A stretch of DNA of 64,000 bases from an uncultured Altererythrobacter sp. (lineage in GTDB: Bacteria > Pseudomonadota > Alphaproteobacteria > Sphingomonadales > Sphingomonadaceae), in assembly GCA_946886565.1 (NCBI GenBank), contig CAMPIX010000008.1, positions 1-64,000 on the forward strand, given 5' to 3'. This document shows, piece after piece, positions 52,118 to 63,965 of this stretch. The notes beneath the pieces were generated by a model. It saw only the letters and a program-made list of their open reading frames with translations. It was not told the DNA's origin and did not search any database. A program made the translations under genes and the position numbers. The stretch's first letter is position 1; the number at the start of each line of letters is the position of its first letter.

Positions 52118-54873
52118 TCAGGCGTCTTCGAGTTCGGCCTGGCGCCGGTCGCTCGCCGCGTCGAGCAGCGCCGCCTCGATTGCGGCGAGGCGCTCGGCCG
52201 TCTCCACCTTCTCGCCGAGGAGGTCGGTGACGTAGAACGTATCCGCGGCGCGCTCGCCGTAGGCGGTGATGTGCGCCGAATGGACCATAAGCTGGCATTC
52301 GAACAGCGCCCGTGCAAGCCGGTTGAGCAGCGCGGGCCGGTCGCGCGCATTGACCTCGACCACGGTGAAGCGGTTCGACGCCTGGTTGTCGAAGATCACG
52401 CGCGGGCGCACGTCGAACGCCCTGGCGCGGCTGCGCGGCAGCGGGCGCTTCGCTAGCCGCGGGACGAGCTCGATCCGGTTGGCGAGCGCGTCGCCGATCG
52501 AGGTTTCGATCCGCCGTAACTGCTCCTCCTCGTGGAACGGCTGGCCGAGCGGGTCCTGGACGAGGAAGTTGTCGACCGCCCAGCCTGCGCGCGTGGTGTG
52601 GATGCGCGCGTCGATGATGTTCGCGCCCGCGAGGTGGATGCCGCCCGCGATGCGGTAGAACAGCCCCGGGTGGTCGGCCGCGATCACGCTCACCAGCGTC
52701 GCCCCGCGCGAGGGATAGACCTCGCAGTGGACCGACAGGTCGCGCTCGCTCGCGCGCGCCTCGGCGAACTGGTGCAGGTTGAGTGCCACGATATCCTCGG
52801 GTTCGGCGATCCAGTAGGCGTCCCCCATGTCGGCCGAATAGCGCTCGACCAGCTCGCCCTCGGCGCCCAGCAGCTCGCGCGCGGCGTCTTTCTTGGCGGC
52901 GATCCGCTGCTTGCGGCCGTGGCGCATGTGGCCGAGCCGCAGCCGTTCCTGCGCGAGGTCGAACAGCTCGCCGAGCAGTTGGCGCTTCCAGCTGTTCCAC
53001 GTCTCCGGCCCGACGGCCCGGATGTCGACCGCTGTGAGGATCAGCAGGTGGCGCAGCCGCTCGACGCTCTGGACCTGGGCGACGAAGTCCTCGATCGTCT
53101 TGGGATCGGTCAGGTCGCGCTTGAACGCGGTCGCGCTCATCAGCAGGTGCTGGCGCACCAGCCAGGCGACGAGGTCGGTCTCGTCCTCGCTCAGCCCGAA
53201 GCGCGGGCACAGTTCGCGCGCGACCTCTTCGCCCAGCACCGAATGGTCGCCGCCGCGCCCCTTGGCGATGTCGTGCAGCAGCACCGCCACGTATGCCGCG
53301 CGGCGCGAGGCGACCTTGTGGATCAGCCGGGTCGAGCGCGGATGGTCTTCGGCGAGCTCGCCCTTCTCGATCCGGTTGAGCAGCCCGATCGCGCGGATCG
53401 TGTGCTCGTCGACCGTGTAGTGGTGGTACATGTCGAACTGCATCTGCGCGTTGACCTTGCCGAAATCGGGCACGAAGCGGCCGAATACGCCCGCCTCGTT
53501 CATCCAGCGCAGCACCGTCTCGGGATCGTTGCGCCCCGAAAGCAGCTCGAGGAACAGCGCGTTGGCGCGCGGATCGTCACGCACTTCCGCCGTGATCAGC
53601 CGCGAATCGCGATCCGCCTGGCGCATCGTCGCGGGCTCGATCTCGAACCCCTCGGCTTCGGCGATGCGGAAGAGCTCGACCAGCCGCACCGGATCTTCGC
53701 GGAACCAGTCGTCGCCCGGCGCCCCGATCCGCCCGCCGAACACGCGGTAGCCCTTGTGCGAGCGCGGCCGCGCGCGGAACCCTGCGAGCAGCCCGCGCCG
53801 CGCGCGCACTTTCGCGAACTGTTCGTCGATATGCGCGAGGAACACGCCGGTGAGGCTGCCGACGCGCTTGGCCTGGAGGAAGTAGAACTGCATGAAGCGT
53901 TCGACCTCGCTCTTGCCCGGACGGTCGGTGAAGTTCATCCGCTCGGCGACCTGGCGCTGGAGGTCGAAGGTCAGCCGGTCCTCGGCGCGCCCGGTGATCA
54001 TGTGCAGGTGGCAGCGCACCGCGAGCAGGAAGCCCTCCGCGCGGCGGAAGCTCTTGTATTCCTGCGCGGTGAGCAGATCGACGTCGACCAGCTCGGCGGC
54101 GCTGCGCACCTTGTGGATGTACTTGCCGATCCAGTAGAGCGTCTGGAGGTCGCGCAGGCCACCCTTGCCGTCCTTGACGTTGGGCTCGACCACGTAGCGG
54201 CTGTTGCCCATGCGCTTGTGCCGCGCGTTGCGCTCCTCGAGCTTCTCGGCGACGAACTGGCGCTCGGTGCCGGTGACGACTTCGGCCCAGAAGCGCCGCC
54301 GCGCGGTTTCGTAGAGCGGCTCGTCGCCCCACACGTAGCGCCCTTCCAGCAGCGCGGTGCGGATGGTCACGTCCTCCTTCGCCATGCGCACCATGTCGTC
54401 GGGCGTACGGCTCGAATGGCCGACCTTCAGCCCGAGATCCCACAGGTAGTAGAGGATCGCCTCGATCACCTGCTCGCACCATGGCGCGCGGCGGGTGGGC
54501 GTGAGGAACGCCACGTCGACGTCCGAATGCGGCGCCATCTCGGCGCGGCCGTAGCCGCCGACTGCCATGATCGCGAGCCGCTCCCCCTCCGAGCGGTTGG
54601 CAGCGGGATAGACGTGGCCGGTCACGTGGTCGTGGATCAGCCGCACGAGTTGGTCGATCAGGAAGGCGTGGCCGGCGACGCATTCGTGCCCCGCGTGGGG
54701 CTTGCGCTCCAACCGTCGCCGCAGCTCCTCGCGGCCTTGGTCGAGCGCCTCGCGCAGCACCTGCACCACCGCGCCGCGCGCCTTTTCCCCGCGTTCGGCG
54801 GCCAGCGTGGCGATCCGCTCCGCCAGGGCGCGCCGGTCGATTATCGCGCGCTGCTTGGGGATGCGGACCTGGT

Positions 54874-54877
<4 letters not shown>
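52118..54877 (-). CDS. glnD: Bifunctional [protein-PII] uridylyltransferase / uridylyl-removing enzyme
   Basis: A 919-residue nitrogen sensor that modifies PII proteins according to glutamine level. Domains in order: nucleotidyltransferase with AVGGYGRAEMAPHSDVDVAF (G-G-x-x-R and D-x-D near residue 105); the middle helical region with NVKDGKGGLRDLQTLYWIGK; HD domain with VLLHDIAKGRGGDHSVLG (uridylyl removal); and two C-terminal ACT domains (LVSVIAADHPGLFYRIAGGI and VEVNARDRPALLNRLARALF). The start is a TTG at 54877 sharing bases with the acyl-CoA ligase stop (TTGA). A nitrogen sensor placed behind a CoA ligase is unusual. Confidence 0.96.
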
Positions 54878-56571
<1,694 letters not shown>

Positions 56572-56721
56572 TTCGTCGCCACTCCTCTCGTATTGCCGCT
56601 ACGTCCCGGCGGAAACAAATCGCGCCGAGCGCTCGAACGCGGGTTTCGCCCCGTCTCGCTCTATGCCAAAAGCCGCGCGAAAATCGTGCGCAGCACGTCC
56701 AAACGATAGGGGGTTCGCGTT

Positions 56722-57612
56722 TTGCTGTCACTACTTGCCGCCACGGCAGGCGCGGTCGCCGAGCCCATCCAGTGGGCCGAACTCGGACTGACGCCGGGGA
56801 TCGATCTCGGCTTCTTCACGCTGCGCTGGTACTCGCTCGCCTATCTCGCCGGGATCGCGCTCGGCTACTGGCACCTGTCGAAGATGGTGAAGGCCCCGGG
56901 CGCGCCGATGGCGCAGCGCCATGCCGACGACCTGTTCTTCTACTGCACGCTCGGCATCATCATCGGCGGGCGGCTGGGCTACGCGACGTTCTACCAGCCC
57001 GCGCTGTTCACCAGCTTCGACGGCGAAGGCTTCGTGAGCTGGCAACTGCTGCGCCTGTGGGACGGCGGCATGAGCTTCCACGGTGGGCTGTTCGGGGTGC
57101 TGGTGGCGATCGCATTCGTCGCGTGGCGCGGCGGGCTCTCTTTCATCCGGGTGGCGGATTACATCGCGGTCAACGTGCCGTTCGGGATGATGTTCGGACG
57201 CCTCGCCAACTTCGTCAACGGCGAGCTCTGGGGCCGCCCGAGCGACGTGCCCTGGGCGATGGTGTTCCCCGGCGCGGGGCCGCTGCCGCGCCATCCCTCG
57301 CAGCTCTACGAAGCCGCGCTCGAGGGCGCAGTGCTGATCGCGGTGCTGCTGTTCCTGTTCTGGCGCACGCGGGCACGCTACCGCCCGGGCCTGCTGGTCG
57401 GGGTGTTCACCGCCGGCATCGCGCTCGGGCGTTTCACCGTGGAATTCTTCCGCGAACCCGACGCGCAGCTCGCCGAGTTCGCCGCCGAGACCGGGCTCTC
57501 GATGGGCCAGTGGCTGACGATCCCGCTGATCGTGCTCGGCGTCGCGGTGACGGCGCGCGCGCTCGCCAAGCCGCCGCTCGCGAGCGGCAAGGGTGCGCCC
57601 GCGCCGGCATGA
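56722..57612 (+). CDS. lgt: Prolipoprotein diacylglyceryl transferase
   Basis: A 296-residue inner-membrane enzyme that attaches diacylglycerol to the lipobox cysteine, the first step of lipoprotein maturation, needed for PstS and the predicted lipoproteins in this window. Signatures: LRWYSLAYLAGIALGYW, GIIIGGRLGYATFY, GGMSFHGGLFGVLVA, and the diagnostic GRLANFVNGELWGRPSDVP. Seven membrane segments are evident. The start is a TTG at 56722, after an AGGGGG site. The stop overlaps the MidA-like gene (ATGA). Confidence 0.97.
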   Translation: MLSLLAATAGAVAEPIQWAELGLTPGIDLGFFTLRWYSLAYLAGIALGYWHLSKMVKAPGAPMAQRHADDLFFYCTLGIIIGGRLGYATFYQPALFTSFDGEGFVSWQLLRLWDGGMSFHGGLFGVLVAIAFVAWRGGLSFIRVADYIAVNVPFGMMFGRLANFVNGELWGRPSDVPWAMVFPGAGPLPRHPSQLYEAALEGAVLIAVLLFLFWRTRARYRPGLLVGVFTAGIALGRFTVEFFREPDAQLAEFAAETGLSMGQWLTIPLIVLGVAVTARALAKPPLASGKGAPAPA

Positions 57613-58685
57613 GCGAGGTTCCGGATCGCAATCTCCCGGGTGATTTGGGCGCGATCTTCCGCCGGCTGATCCGCTCCACCGGTCCGATCTCGCTCGCGCA
57701 GTTCATGGGTGAGAGCAACGCGCGCTACTACGCGCACCGCGACCCGCTCGGCAGCGCAGGGGACTTCGTCACCGCGCCCGAGATCAGCCAGATGTTCGGC
57801 GAGCTGATCGGGCTGTGGCTGGCCGACGTGTGGCTGCGCGCCGGACGCGAGGAGCCGGTGCTCTACGTCGAACTCGGTCCGGGGCGCGGCACGCTGGCGA
57901 AAGATGCATTGCGCGCGGGCAAGCGCTATGGTCTCGCGCCCGAGGTCCACTTCGTCGAGGCTTCGACCGCGCTGCGCGAGATTCAGGAAAAGGCGGCGCC
58001 CGGCGCGGTGTGGCACGCCGACCTCTCGACCGTGCCGCAGGACGCGCCGATGCTGCTGGTCGCGAACGAATTCCTCGATGCGCTGCCCGTCCGCCAGCTC
58101 GTGCGCGCAGCCGAGGGCTGGCGCGAGCGCATGGTCGGGCTCGACGGCGAGCGGTTCGTGTTTCTCGCCGGCGCGCAGCCGATGGACGAGGCGGTGCCAC
58201 CCGACTGGCGCGAGGCGGCGCAGGGCACGTTGCTCGAAACGAGCCCCGGCGCGGCTGCGGTGACCTATGAGATCGCCGGACGGCTCGCCGAGCAGGGCGG
58301 CGCGGCGCTGGTGATCGACTACGGCAGCACCGAGCTGCGCGCGGGCTCGACGCTCCAGGCGGTGCGCGCGCATGAGAAGGTCGATCCCTTTGCCGCGCCG
58401 GGCGAGGCGGACCTTACCGCACACGTCGATTTCGCCACGCTCGCCCGCATCGCCGAGGCGCGCGGGGTGAAGCACCTCGGCACGGTGACGCAGGGCCGCT
58501 GGCTGCGCGCACTCGGGATCGACACCCGTGCGCAAAACCTCGCCAAGCGCGCGCCGCACTACGCCGAGGAGATCGAGCTGGCCAGGCAGCGCCTCGTTGC
58601 CGACGACCAGATGGGCCTGCTGTTCAAGGTCATGGGCCTCGCCGCCCCCGCCTGGCCCGGCGGTGTGGGGTTCGAGGGGGAATAA
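57609..58685 (+). CDS. MidA/NDUFAF7-like class I SAM-dependent methyltransferase
   Basis: A 358-residue protein of the family of mitochondrial NDUFAF7 (MidA), an arginine methyltransferase that assists complex I assembly. Motifs: GDFVTAPEISQMFGELIGLW, the SAM site VLYVELGPGRGTLAKDAL, LVANEFLDALPVRQ, AALVIDYGSTE, DPFAAPGEADLTAHVDF and GVKHLGTVTQGRWL. Its role in bacteria is not firmly known; a complex I link is inference from the eukaryotic protein. Coupled to lgt by a 4-base overlap, a pairing I recall from other alphaproteobacteria. Confidence 0.92.
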   Translation: MSEVPDRNLPGDLGAIFRRLIRSTGPISLAQFMGESNARYYAHRDPLGSAGDFVTAPEISQMFGELIGLWLADVWLRAGREEPVLYVELGPGRGTLAKDALRAGKRYGLAPEVHFVEASTALREIQEKAAPGAVWHADLSTVPQDAPMLLVANEFLDALPVRQLVRAAEGWRERMVGLDGERFVFLAGAQPMDEAVPPDWREAAQGTLLETSPGAAAVTYEIAGRLAEQGGAALVIDYGSTELRAGSTLQAVRAHEKVDPFAAPGEADLTAHVDFATLARIAEARGVKHLGTVTQGRWLRALGIDTRAQNLAKRAPHYAEEIELARQRLVADDQMGLLFKVMGLAAPAWPGGVGFEGE

Positions 58686-58738
58686 GGCCGCCTCGCATTT
58701 TGCGACCGGCTCGACGGCTGCCGGAAAGCCGATTGACC

Positions 58739-60277
58739 TTAGAGGCCGAGCACTGCCGCCAGTTCCCGCGCCGCCTCTGCCGGGCTGCGCTTGTTCTGCG
58801 CCCGATCGACCGAGAGGTTGGCTTCACGCATCGCCGCGACGTCGATCGCGCCGATGAGCGGTTCGAGCGCGGCGATCAGCCGTTCGTCGTCGGCGCGGTC
58901 GGGGGAGATCAGCACGAGCGCGTCGTAGGCGGGGAAGGCGCCCTTGGGATCCTCGAGCACGACCAGATTTCCGAGAGCGATCCGGCCGTCCGAGGTGTAG
59001 GCGCTGATCACGTCGGCTCCGCCCGAGGCGAGCGCGTTGTACATGAAGGTCGGAGTGAACGTGCGCTCCTCGCCGAAGCGCAACCCGTAGGCGCTTTCCA
59101 CGGCGAACCATTCGGGGCGGCGAAAGAACTCGGGGTCCGCGCCGATCGTCAGCCGCGGGGCGACACGCGCGAGGTCGGCGATGCTCTCCACCCCGAGCTC
59201 GCGCGCCCGGTCCGCGCGCATGGCGAGCGCATAGGCGTTCTCGAACCCCAGCCGCCCGAGCACGCGGACGCCGTTCGTCTCCTCCTCCCATTCGACGATC
59301 TCCCGATAGATCGCATCGCGCCCAGGATTGCCTTCGCCGCCCATCTCGTTGGTCCACAGCGTGCCGGTGTAATCGACCGAGATGTCGATCGCGCCGCTCG
59401 CCACCGCGTCGTGGACCACCGCCGAACCGAGCCCGTCGCGGTATTCCACCGCATAACCCGCCTGCCGCAGCCGCTGCCCGATCAGCCGTGCAAGAATGTA
59501 CTGCTCGGAAAAACTCTTCGCTCCGATCACGATCGTGTCGCGGCGCTGGCCGAGATCGAGCTGCGCCGCACCCGCTGCCGCGACCCCGAGCGCGGTGAGC
59601 CCTGCGCCAACCCAGACCAGCAGTTTGCGCCGCGTCGCGAAGCCGCGTTCGATCGTGCCGAGCAGCAGGTCGGCGGCGAGCGCGAGCCCGGCGCTGGCGA
59701 TGCAGCCCGCGAGCACCAGCGCCCAGTTCTGCGTCTGCAAGCCGGCGAAGATCGGATCGCCGAGGCTCGCCTGCCCGATCGTGGTCGAGAGCGTCGCCGC
59801 GCCGATCGTCCACACCGAGGCGGTGCGAACGCCGGCCATGATGTAGGGGGCGGCGAGCGGCGCCTCGACCAGCCGCAGCTTCTGCCACGCGGTCATGCCC
59901 ACGCCGTCGGCCGCCTCGAGCACGCCGGGCGCCATGTGCTCGCGCGCGGTGACCGCGTTGCGCAGGATAGGCAGCAGCGCATAGAGCGCGAGCGCGAGCA
60001 GCGCGGGGAGGAAGCCCAGCGTCGGCAGGCCCTCGCCGAACACCGCGCGCAGGCTGAGCAGGATCGGGAAGAACAGCGCCAGCAGCGCGAGCGCGGGGAT
60101 CGTCTGCACCAGGCTGGCGAAGCCGAGCGCGACCCGCGCGACCGCCGGCGAACGGCTCGCCCAGACCGCGAGCGGCAGCGCCACCGCGATCCCCAGCGCG
60201 ATCGCCGCCGCAGCGAGCAGGACGTGCGCCGCGAGCTTGTCGCCGAGGCCGAGGAGGATCGTGAGGATATCGTTCAT
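58739..60277 (-). CDS. Osmoprotectant-type ABC importer, permease fused to substrate-binding domain
   Basis: A 512-residue fusion. Residues 1-215 form the membrane part with about six helices and the ABC-permease EAA-type loop (VLEAADGVGMTAWQKLRLVE). Residues ~245-512 are an OpuCC/OsmX-like type II binding domain: DTIVIGAKSFSEQYILARLI, GAIDISVDYTGTLW, and ALASGGADVISAYTSDGRIA, the family used for glycine betaine, choline and similar osmolytes. One polypeptide replaces separate permease and binding protein. Its ATG overlaps the ATPase stop (60274-60277). Ligand identity (quaternary amine versus other) is not settled by sequence. Confidence 0.92.
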   Translation of the reverse strand: MNDILTILLGLGDKLAAHVLLAAAAIALGIAVALPLAVWASRSPAVARVALGFASLVQTIPALALLALFFPILLSLRAVFGEGLPTLGFLPALLALALYALLPILRNAVTAREHMAPGVLEAADGVGMTAWQKLRLVEAPLAAPYIMAGVRTASVWTIGAATLSTTIGQASLGDPIFAGLQTQNWALVLAGCIASAGLALAADLLLGTIERGFATRRKLLVWVGAGLTALGVAAAGAAQLDLGQRRDTIVIGAKSFSEQYILARLIGQRLRQAGYAVEYRDGLGSAVVHDAVASGAIDISVDYTGTLWTNEMGGEGNPGRDAIYREIVEWEEETNGVRVLGRLGFENAYALAMRADRARELGVESIADLARVAPRLTIGADPEFFRRPEWFAVESAYGLRFGEERTFTPTFMYNALASGGADVISAYTSDGRIALGNLVVLEDPKGAFPAYDALVLISPDRADDERLIAALEPLIGAIDVAAMREANLSVDRAQNKRSPAEAARELAAVLGL

Positions 60278-61041
60278 CGCTCGAGCTCGGCGATGGCGTC
60301 GGCCTGCTCGCGCGGCACTGCCACCAGCGCCTGCGCCTCCTCGCCGCCCGCGCCGGCGAGCAGCGCGCGCGGGGTCTCGTCGGCGACGATCCGCCCCGCG
60401 GACATCACCAGCACGCGCTCGGCGAGCAGCAGCGCCTCGGCCATGTCGTGGGTGACCATCAGCGTCGTCAGCCCGAGCCGATCGTGCAACTCGCGGACCT
60501 TGCGGCCGAGCGCGTCGCGGGTGACCGGATCGAGCGCGCCGAACGGCTCGTCCATCAGTAACAGCTGCGGATTGCCCGCCAGCGCGCGCGCGACGCCGAC
60601 CCGCTGGCGCTGCCCGCCCGAGAGCTCGTGCGGCATGCGCGCCGCATGATCGGGCTCGAGCTCGACCAGCGCGAGCAGTTCGGCGATCCGGTCCATTTCG
60701 ATCGGCCGCCCGGCGAGCCGCGGCCCGATCGCCACGTTCTCCCCCACGCTCATATGCGGGAACAGCCCGATCGACTGGAACACGTAGCCGATCCGCCGCT
60801 GCAGCGCGGGGGCGGGCAGGCTGCGCACATCCTCGCCTTCGAACAGCACCGTGCCCGCGTCGGGTTCGACCAGGCGGTTGATCGTCTTGAGCAGGGTCGA
60901 CTTGCCCGAGCCCGACGCCCCGACCAGCGCGACGAAGCTGCCCTGCGCAACCGCGAGGTCGACCCCATCGATCGCGCGCGTTTCGCCGAAGCGTTTGGCG
61001 AGCCCGGTCAGGAGGAGTTCGTCGTCGGTAGCAGCGGTCAT
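60274..61041 (-). CDS. ABC importer ATPase (ProV/OpuCA-like, no CBS domains)
   Basis: A 255-residue ATPase for the fused permease that follows. Walker A is LVGASGSGKSTLLKTI, Q-loop FQSIGLFPHM, signature ELSGGQRQRVGVARALA, Walker B LLLMDEPFGALDP and H-loop MVTHDMAEAL. The order and the N-x-I-N-R motif (LLKTINRLVEPDAG) match glycine-betaine importer ATPases. The two C-terminal CBS domains that give OpuA its ionic-strength gating are absent. It lies 37 bases downstream of a histidine-kinase gene on the same strand. Confidence 0.95.
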   Translation of the reverse strand: MTAATDDELLLTGLAKRFGETRAIDGVDLAVAQGSFVALVGASGSGKSTLLKTINRLVEPDAGTVLFEGEDVRSLPAPALQRRIGYVFQSIGLFPHMSVGENVAIGPRLAGRPIEMDRIAELLALVELEPDHAARMPHELSGGQRQRVGVARALAGNPQLLLMDEPFGALDPVTRDALGRKVRELHDRLGLTTLMVTHDMAEALLLAERVLVMSAGRIVADETPRALLAGAGGEEAQALVAVPREQADAIAELER

Positions 61042-61078
61042 GCCCTCATCCTAGGGAGGCGTGCCGCGAAACTAAAGG

Positions 61079-62599
61079 TCAGCTTGCCAGTGTCGCTCGC
61101 GGCAGGCGCAGCGTGACTGCGAGACCTTCCTTGCGCCACTCGCGCTCGATCTCGCCGTCGAGCTGCGACGTCACGCTCATGTCGATCAGGCGGGTGCCGA
61201 AGCCGGCCCTTCGGTCAAGCGGCGGGGCGAGCGGCTCGGGGCCGCCGCTCTCGATCCATTCCACCACCACGTGGCCGCCATCGGCGCGCAGTGCAATCGC
61301 GAGACGGCCGCCGGCAGAGGACAGCGCGCCGTATTTGACCGAATTGGTGGCCATTTCGTGCAGCACCAGCGCCAGCGGGGTCGCTGAGCGCGAACCGACC
61401 GGAGCGGTGTCGCCCTCGACCGCGATCCGCCCGCTGTCGTCCGCGAACGGTTCGAGCAGCACGCGGATCAGGCCGAGCAGATCGTTCGCGTCCGCATTGC
61501 CGGTGGGCAGGACGAGATCCTGCGCCTTGCCGAGCGCGGTGATCGTTCCGACCAGATCCTCGCCGAATTCGCGCAGGTCCTCGCGACCGCGGGTGCGGAC
61601 CGAGACGAGACCCGAGATCAGCGCGAAGACGTTCTTGATCCGGTGTGCGAGTTCCCGCGCGATGGTGCCGCTCGTATCGGCCTCGCGCCGGCGTTCGTCG
61701 ATGTCGGTCAGCGTGCCGTACCAGCGCACGACCGCGCCCTGTTCGTCCTTCACCGGCAGCGCGCGCGAAAGCGTCCAGCGCCAGTCGCCACCGACCTGGC
61801 GGAGCCGGTACTCGTTCTCGAACGCAGCTCCCTGGGTCGAACATTCGGACCAGTTGCTGAACACCCGGTCCCGATCCTCCTCGTGGATGAACGGGCGCCA
61901 GCCGGCGGCGTCGACAGGCGGCTTGTCGCCGGTAATATTCTGCCACCGAGCGTTGAAATAGTCGAACCGGCCGTTGCCGTCGGAAGACCAGATGATGTCG
62001 GGCAGCCAGTCGCCCAGCGTGCGGAACTGCTTGCTGCGCTGCGAGGTTTCGATTTCGCTCTCGCGCATCTCGCGCAGTGCCTGGATGCGGCGCTTGGCCG
62101 CCTGCGCCAGCACCAGCAATCCTTCCTGCTGGAGATCGGTCAGCCCTTCGGGGCGCGGCACGGTGTCGATCACGCAGAACGCGCCGATCGGGGCGCCTTC
62201 GATCGAGGTCAGCGGTGCGCCGGCGTAGAAGCGCAAGCCGAAATCGCCGGTCACAAGCTCGAACGTCGCGAAGCGCGCGTCCAGGGTCGCGTCGGGCACG
62301 ATCAGCAGCCCGCCGCGCATCATCGCGTAGGCGCAGAAGCTGGTCGAGCGCGGAGTGCCGTCGGCCTCGACCCCGGTGCGGGCAAGGAACCGCTGTCGCT
62401 CGGACTGGACCAGCGTCACCAGCGAAACCGGCGCAGCGCAGAGTTGCGCGGCGAAGCGGGTCAGTTCGGTCAGCTCGGGATCGTCGACCAGCGTATCGAG
62501 CCCATGCGCCGCAATGACCTTCGCGCGCTCGCTCTCGCCGCAGAACGCGGACGCAGGCGCCGCGTAGTCCGGCCAGAGAGTGGATTCGCGCAATTTCAT
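61079..62599 (-). CDS. Soluble HWE-family histidine kinase with GAF and PAS domains
   Basis: A 506-residue cytoplasmic kinase without membrane segments. GAF domain at about 40-170 (SFCAYAMMRGGLLIVPDATL; the DARF and FCVIDTVPR strings are typical), PAS/PAC at about 195-305 (WLPDIIWSSDGNGRFDYFNA), then the HWE dimerisation box ELAHRIKNVFALISGLV with phospho-His 319, N-box LVLHEMATNSVKYGALS, the W-x-E string VVEWIE at 448-450, and GFGTRLIDMSV. The start at 62599 (MKLRESTLWPDYAAP) is preferred; the frame continues to 62665. No response regulator is adjacent. It may share a transcript with the ABC importer. Confidence 0.92.
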   Translation of the reverse strand: MKLRESTLWPDYAAPASAFCGESERAKVIAAHGLDTLVDDPELTELTRFAAQLCAAPVSLVTLVQSERQRFLARTGVEADGTPRSTSFCAYAMMRGGLLIVPDATLDARFATFELVTGDFGLRFYAGAPLTSIEGAPIGAFCVIDTVPRPEGLTDLQQEGLLVLAQAAKRRIQALREMRESEIETSQRSKQFRTLGDWLPDIIWSSDGNGRFDYFNARWQNITGDKPPVDAAGWRPFIHEEDRDRVFSNWSECSTQGAAFENEYRLRQVGGDWRWTLSRALPVKDEQGAVVRWYGTLTDIDERRREADTSGTIARELAHRIKNVFALISGLVSVRTRGREDLREFGEDLVGTITALGKAQDLVLPTGNADANDLLGLIRVLLEPFADDSGRIAVEGDTAPVGSRSATPLALVLHEMATNSVKYGALSSAGGRLAIALRADGGHVVVEWIESGGPEPLAPPLDRRAGFGTRLIDMSVTSQLDGEIEREWRKEGLAVTLRLPRATLAS

Positions 62600-62743
62600 C
62601 CGATCGCCGGGCAGCATAGCGGAAAGCGGCGAAATTCCAAAGACTTTCGCACAACGAATTAACATCGGATCGCCGCCGCGTGCGCATGGGTTTGCGGCCG
62701 CTGAAGCCGTCGGCTATGCGCCGTGTCGCAACCAGGAGTTTCC

Positions 62744-63904
62744 ATGCGCGCCACCCCCGATTTCGATTTCCAGCTCGGCGAAACCGCGGACATGATCCGC
62801 GAAACCACCGCCCGCTTCGCCGACGAACAGATCGCCCCGCTGGCCGAAAAAGCCGACCGCGAGGACTGGTTTCCGCGCGACCTGTGGCCGGCGATGGGCG
62901 AGCTCGGGCTGCACGGCATCACCGTGGAGGAAGAATTCGGCGGGCTCGGGCTCGGCTATCTCGAGCACGTGATCGCGGTCGAGGAAGTGAGCCGCGCGAG
63001 CGCCTCGGTCGGCCTCAGCTACGGCGCGCATTCGAACCTGTGCGTCAACCAGATCCGCCGCTGGGGCAACGACGAGCAGAAGGCGAAGTACCTGCCCAAG
63101 CTGATCAGCGGCGAGCACGTCGGCAGCCTCGCGATGTCCGAGGCGAACGCCGGATCGGATGTCGTCTCGATGAAGCTCAAGGCGGAGGAGGTTCAGGGTG
63201 GCTACGTGCTCAACGGCACCAAGTTCTGGATCACCAATGCGACCGACGCCGATACGCTGGTGGTCTATGCCAAGACCGGGGACGGCTCGAAGGGCATCAC
63301 CGCTTTCTTGATCGAGAAGGACATGCCCGGCTTCTCGATCGGGCAGAAGATCGACAAGATGGGAATGCGCGGCAGCCCCACCGCCGAGCTGGTGTTCGAC
63401 GACTGCGAGGTTCCGGAAGAGAACGTCATGGGCCCGCTGCACGGCGGGGTGGGCGTGCTGATGAGCGGGCTCGACTACGAGCGCGTGGTGCTCGCCGGGC
63501 TTCAGCTCGGGATCATGCAGGCGTGCCTCGACACGGTCATCCCCTACGTCCGCGAGCGCAAGCAGTTCGGCAAGCCGATCGGCGCGTTCCAGCTGATCCA
63601 GGCCAAGGTCGCCGACATGTACGTCGCGCTGCAATCGGCGCGCGCCTACACCTATGCCGTGGCCAAGAGCTGCGACGCGGGCCACACCACCCGCTTCGAC
63701 GCCGCGGGCGCGATCCTGCTCGCGAGCGAGAACGCCTTCCGCGTCGCCGGCGAGGCGGTCCAGGCGCTTGGCGGCGCGGGCTACACCAAGGACTGGCCGG
63801 TGGAGCGGTATCTCAGGGACGCCAAGCTGCTCGATATCGGCGCGGGGACCAACGAGATCCGCCGCATGCTGATCGGGCGCGAACTGATCGGAGCGGCGGG
63901 GTGA
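62744..63904 (+). CDS. ivd: Isovaleryl-CoA dehydrogenase
   Basis: A 386-residue flavoprotein of leucine catabolism oxidising isovaleryl-CoA to 3-methylcrotonyl-CoA. The diagnostic feature is the placement of the catalytic Glu: E246 in [17 protein letters not shown] carries it, while the usual C-terminal site reads [11 protein letters not shown] with Gly, as in isovaleryl-CoA dehydrogenases. Other blocks are [36 protein letters not shown] and [15 protein letters not shown]. The ATG at 62744 has an AGGAG 5 bases away; the upstream GTG (62723) lacks one. The remaining leucine genes, if present, lie beyond the right edge. Confidence 0.95.
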   Translation: MRATPDFDFQLGETADMIRETTARFADEQIAPLAEKADREDWFPRDLWPAMGELGLHGITVEEEFGGLGLGYLEHVIAVEEVSRASASVGLSYGAHSNLCVNQIRRWGNDEQKAKYLPKLISGEHVGSLAMSEANAGSDVVSMKLKAEEVQGGYVLNGTKFWITNATDADTLVVYAKTGDGSKGITAFLIEKDMPGFSIGQKIDKMGMRGSPTAELVFDDCEVPEENVMGPLHGGVGVLMSGLDYERVVLAGLQLGIMQACLDTVIPYVRERKQFGKPIGAFQLIQAKVADMYVALQSARAYTYAVAKSCDAGHTTRFDAAGAILLASENAFRVAGEAVQALGGAGYTKDWPVERYLRDAKLLDIGAGTNEIRRMLIGRELIGAAG

Positions 63905-63908
63905 ACAA

Positions 63909-63965
63909 TCCTCCCCGGAACGGGGAGGGGGCCCGCTCGGCGCAGCCGAGTGGTGGAGGGGGCCC
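63909..63965. repeat. CTCCCC-type palindromic repeat, single unit at the right edge
   Basis: A TCCTCCCC/GGGGAGG hairpin (63909-63929) followed by CTCGGC/GCCGAG and a GTGGTGGAGGGGG tail, matching the unit organisation of 8962-9087. It starts 5 bases after the isovaleryl-CoA dehydrogenase stop. A mate unit, if any, lies outside the window. Confidence 0.75.
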
